A DNA stretch of 37,648 nucleotides from Tannerella forsythia. Lineage in GTDB: Bacteria; Bacteroidota; Bacteroidia; Bacteroidales; Tannerellaceae. The notes beneath the pieces were generated by a model. It saw only the letters and a list, made by a program, of their open reading frames with translations, searched no databases and had not been told where the DNA came from. Positions 36,384-37,648 of this stretch are shown piece after piece. The stretch covers positions 1-37,648 of the forward strand of contig NZ_JUET01000113.1 in assembly GCF_001006485.1 (NCBI RefSeq), read 5' to 3'. The position numbers and the translations under genes were made by a program. Position 1 is the stretch's first letter; each line of letters starts with the position of its first letter.

Positions 36384-36522
36384 GGGAATATATTGCAATA
36401 AACATGTTAAAAAAACAATAAAACCGATCCTTTTGTAAGCCGCACGTATTACTGCCGCAGATGAATAATTTTTTATTGATTTAATTATCAAATATATAAA
36501 AACATCTTCCGAACAAACCTCT

Positions 36523-36960
36523 TTATTGATGCATTTTATTTTTAACCTGTGTAAAAACCCATCTCACAATCATTGAAAATATCATCGAGCCGCACAAAAC
36601 CACCCAAACAGTCATTATGTATTGGATCCATCCATTTCCGAGTAGTTCGTTAATATGTATTTTCTTTATTAGTTGAAAAATTGCCATATGCGAAAGATAT
36701 ATCTCCATACTAAATGCACTAACAATTCCTATTATTTTATTATTCAAAGACTTATTTGGATGCATCTGAATAAAGTAAACAAGCATACCGGAGGATACTA
36801 AAAGGCACATAAACGATCCGCCGATTAAATAATAACCAATGAGAGACAGCAGCAATTGCAACCGAAGCCGCCTTGATTTTTTCGATGATAGCCTATGATT
36901 TAATGTCTCTGTTCCGACTCTTTGTTCTTCAAGAAAAAACGAAAAAAAAACACGTTCCAC
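36523..36960 (-). pseudogene. Truncated acyltransferase-3 family membrane protein (C-terminal fragment)
   Basis: The open frame encodes four or so hydrophobic helices. Its last ~110 residues fit the C-terminal part of O-acyltransferase family 3 (OatA/WecH-like), with the diagnostic FSMEIYLSHMAIFQLIKK and a final helix before TQVKNKMHQ. Family members are about 330-380 residues, and the catalytic N-terminal half is missing. The first ~35 residues (MERVFFSFFLEEQ and on) look like read-through of unrelated DNA. Sugar O-acylation would be the role of the intact protein, but this fragment is unlikely to work. It is very AT-rich and abuts a transposase scrap. Confidence 0.75.
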
Positions 36961-37260
36961 ACTGCGTTACCGAACTTTGCTTTTGGTGCATATTTTGAAA
37001 GGGCAGGCGATACGCTCAAACTAAAAATAGCACTTACTAAAAAACGCCGAAAATGGTTCATCGGACGATGGGATTACCCCCATAAATCTAAACCCCAAAA
37101 TCCCTATCGCATAATTTGGAATGATACGGTTCTGAACGAAATCAGCTGTCAGTTGGAAATAAAAGGCGTGATTGTCAAGCGAGGCACCATCGTTAATGCG
37201 AATATCGATAAAAACGCATTATGTAGTCACTTTTGCAGAGGTCTCAAAATAGGGGATTGA
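36922..37260 (+). pseudogene. ORF holding a scrap of an IS5-type transposase
   Basis: Within this 112-codon frame, roughly 37115-37212 reads WNDTVLNEISCQLEIKGVIV then KRGTIVNANI. This resembles the NxQLxxKGxxVKxGTIVDAxI segment of IS5-family (DDE) transposases, with Asn in place of the catalytic Asp. Everything before and after lacks transposase features, and a full protein would be over 300 residues. It overlaps the acyltransferase fragment on the other strand (36922-36960), so at least one of the two frames is not natural there. A dead insertion-sequence fragment is the best reading. Confidence 0.6.
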
Positions 37261-37426
37261 TACATTTCGCATAATACACGGTAGAATCCGACAGATGGAT
37301 CTGTTCGCGAGCTTCCGTAGGGATCGTATAGTTCATCTCATCCACGGGAGTTAGCGGCTCTTCTCTGTCGAAAAACAGAGCATAACACAAAATCACAGCA
37401 AAAAAAGATAATAACAATGCCTTCAT
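37244..37426 (-). CDS. Small exported or membrane-anchored ORF, unknown
   Basis: I do not recognise this 60-residue ORF. It opens MKALLLSFFAVILCYALFF, a signal peptide or anchor, followed by an acidic polar part (DREEPLTPVDEMNYTIPTEA) and ends in CINPLF. Its 3' end overlaps the transposase-scrap frame by 17 bases, so it may be the start of a longer gene truncated by the rearrangement. A weak promoter-like TAAAGTTG lies at 37459-37452, inside a small hairpin (TGATGCA/TGCATCA). Expression is uncertain. Confidence 0.5.
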   Translation of the reverse strand: MKALLLSFFAVILCYALFFDREEPLTPVDEMNYTIPTEAREQIHLSDSTVYYAKCINPLF

Positions 37427-37511
37427 TTTTTATGCTTTTACTTGCATGATGCAACTTTATGTAGAAACGCTGCATCAAATGGAATTATTGTTCAAAATAA
37501 ACTTTTTATGA

Positions 37512-37648
37512 TTATCCGTATTTATACCTAAACTCATTTTTATAGGTTACGCAAGCTACGAGCAATCTTCCAAAGAGGGCTTCTCCCCAGTATCTTCGAT
37601 TAAACTTATAACAGAATTCATCGAGATAATTTTGTAAGAATTCGGGCT
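37512..37648 (-). CDS. IS1595-family transposase, C-terminal part (runs off the window)
   Basis: The minus strand from the window edge to the TAA at 37514-37512 reads 44 codons. They include LQNYLDEFCYKFNRRYWGEA and LFGRLLVACV, the characteristic C-terminal end of ISXO2-like (IS1595) DDE transposases, where YLDEFxxRFNRR closes the catalytic domain. The final residues (TYKNEFRYKYG) are normal for the group. The catalytic DDE residues lie outside the window, so intactness cannot be judged. I could not identify the terminal inverted repeat in 37430-37511. Confidence 0.85.
   Translation of the reverse strand, partial: PEFLQNYLDEFCYKFNRRYWGEALFGRLLVACVTYKNEFRYKYG

Noticed and set aside
36332-36522. 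Possible gene or regulatory RNA between ferritin and the acyltransferase fragment
   Set aside because: Apart from the ferritin -7 box, only AT-rich sequence without a frame, hairpin or repeat was seen.

Overview
This window is a chromosomal stretch from a Bacteroidales bacterium. The evidence is the core gene set (rplY-pth-hslR, rsfS-ftsH-cdsA, a class II ribonucleotide reductase), a SusC/SusD pair, a Bacteroidetes-type MalQ with two CBM20 modules, and many promoters of the form TTTG-N19-21-TAnnTTTG. A PorT-like type IX secretion (T9SS) barrel and a giant exported protein with a T9SS-like C-terminal domain point to a T9SS-bearing lineage of the Porphyromonas/Tannerella kind. Tannerella is my best guess, but the genus cannot be fixed from sequence reading alone.

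Layout. 1-105: the N-terminus of an IS110-family transposase, cut by the window edge. 329-2085: rplY(ctc)-pth-hslR, with hslR apparently frameshifted at an A8 run. 2086-2988: a gene-free stretch of dispersed repeats and terminators. 2989-8318 (minus): an AT-rich SusC/SusD pair whose first ~115 SusC codons are much more GC-rich. 8787-16498 (minus): a two-gene unit of a small exported protein and a 2402-residue surface protein (15 InlB-type B-repeats, a right-handed beta-helix, a T9SS-like CTD) behind a textbook promoter. 16574-17359: a second gene-free repeat region. 17360-17430 (minus): tRNA-Gln(CTG). 17544-20794: rsfS-ftsH-cdsA, convergent with porT. 21635-21805: a 2[4Fe-4S] ferredoxin divergent from porT. 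22220-27469: nrdJ-malQ. 27462-28773: bactofilin (minus), folB (plus) and an HU protein (minus). 29254-32689: a UvrD/PcrA helicase and nspC. 33342-35543: a membrane pyrophosphatase. 35807-36331 (minus): ferritin. 36523-37648: genomic scrap, with an acyltransferase C-terminal fragment, an IS5-type transposase scrap, a small exported ORF and the C-terminus of an IS1595-family transposase.

Most genes are housekeeping: translation and ribosome control, membrane proteostasis and phospholipid synthesis, dNTPs, glucan processing, folate, nucleoid, repair, spermidine, ion pumping and iron storage. The accessory interest lies in the surface-protein unit, the mosaic SusC, and two families of dispersed intergenic repeats. 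One family is a terminator-like hairpin whose loop, not only its stem, is conserved across five copies. The other is a ~300-bp composite repeat present twice in inverted orientation, plus a partial copy. No CRISPR array, prophage, integrated conjugative element or defence system was seen.
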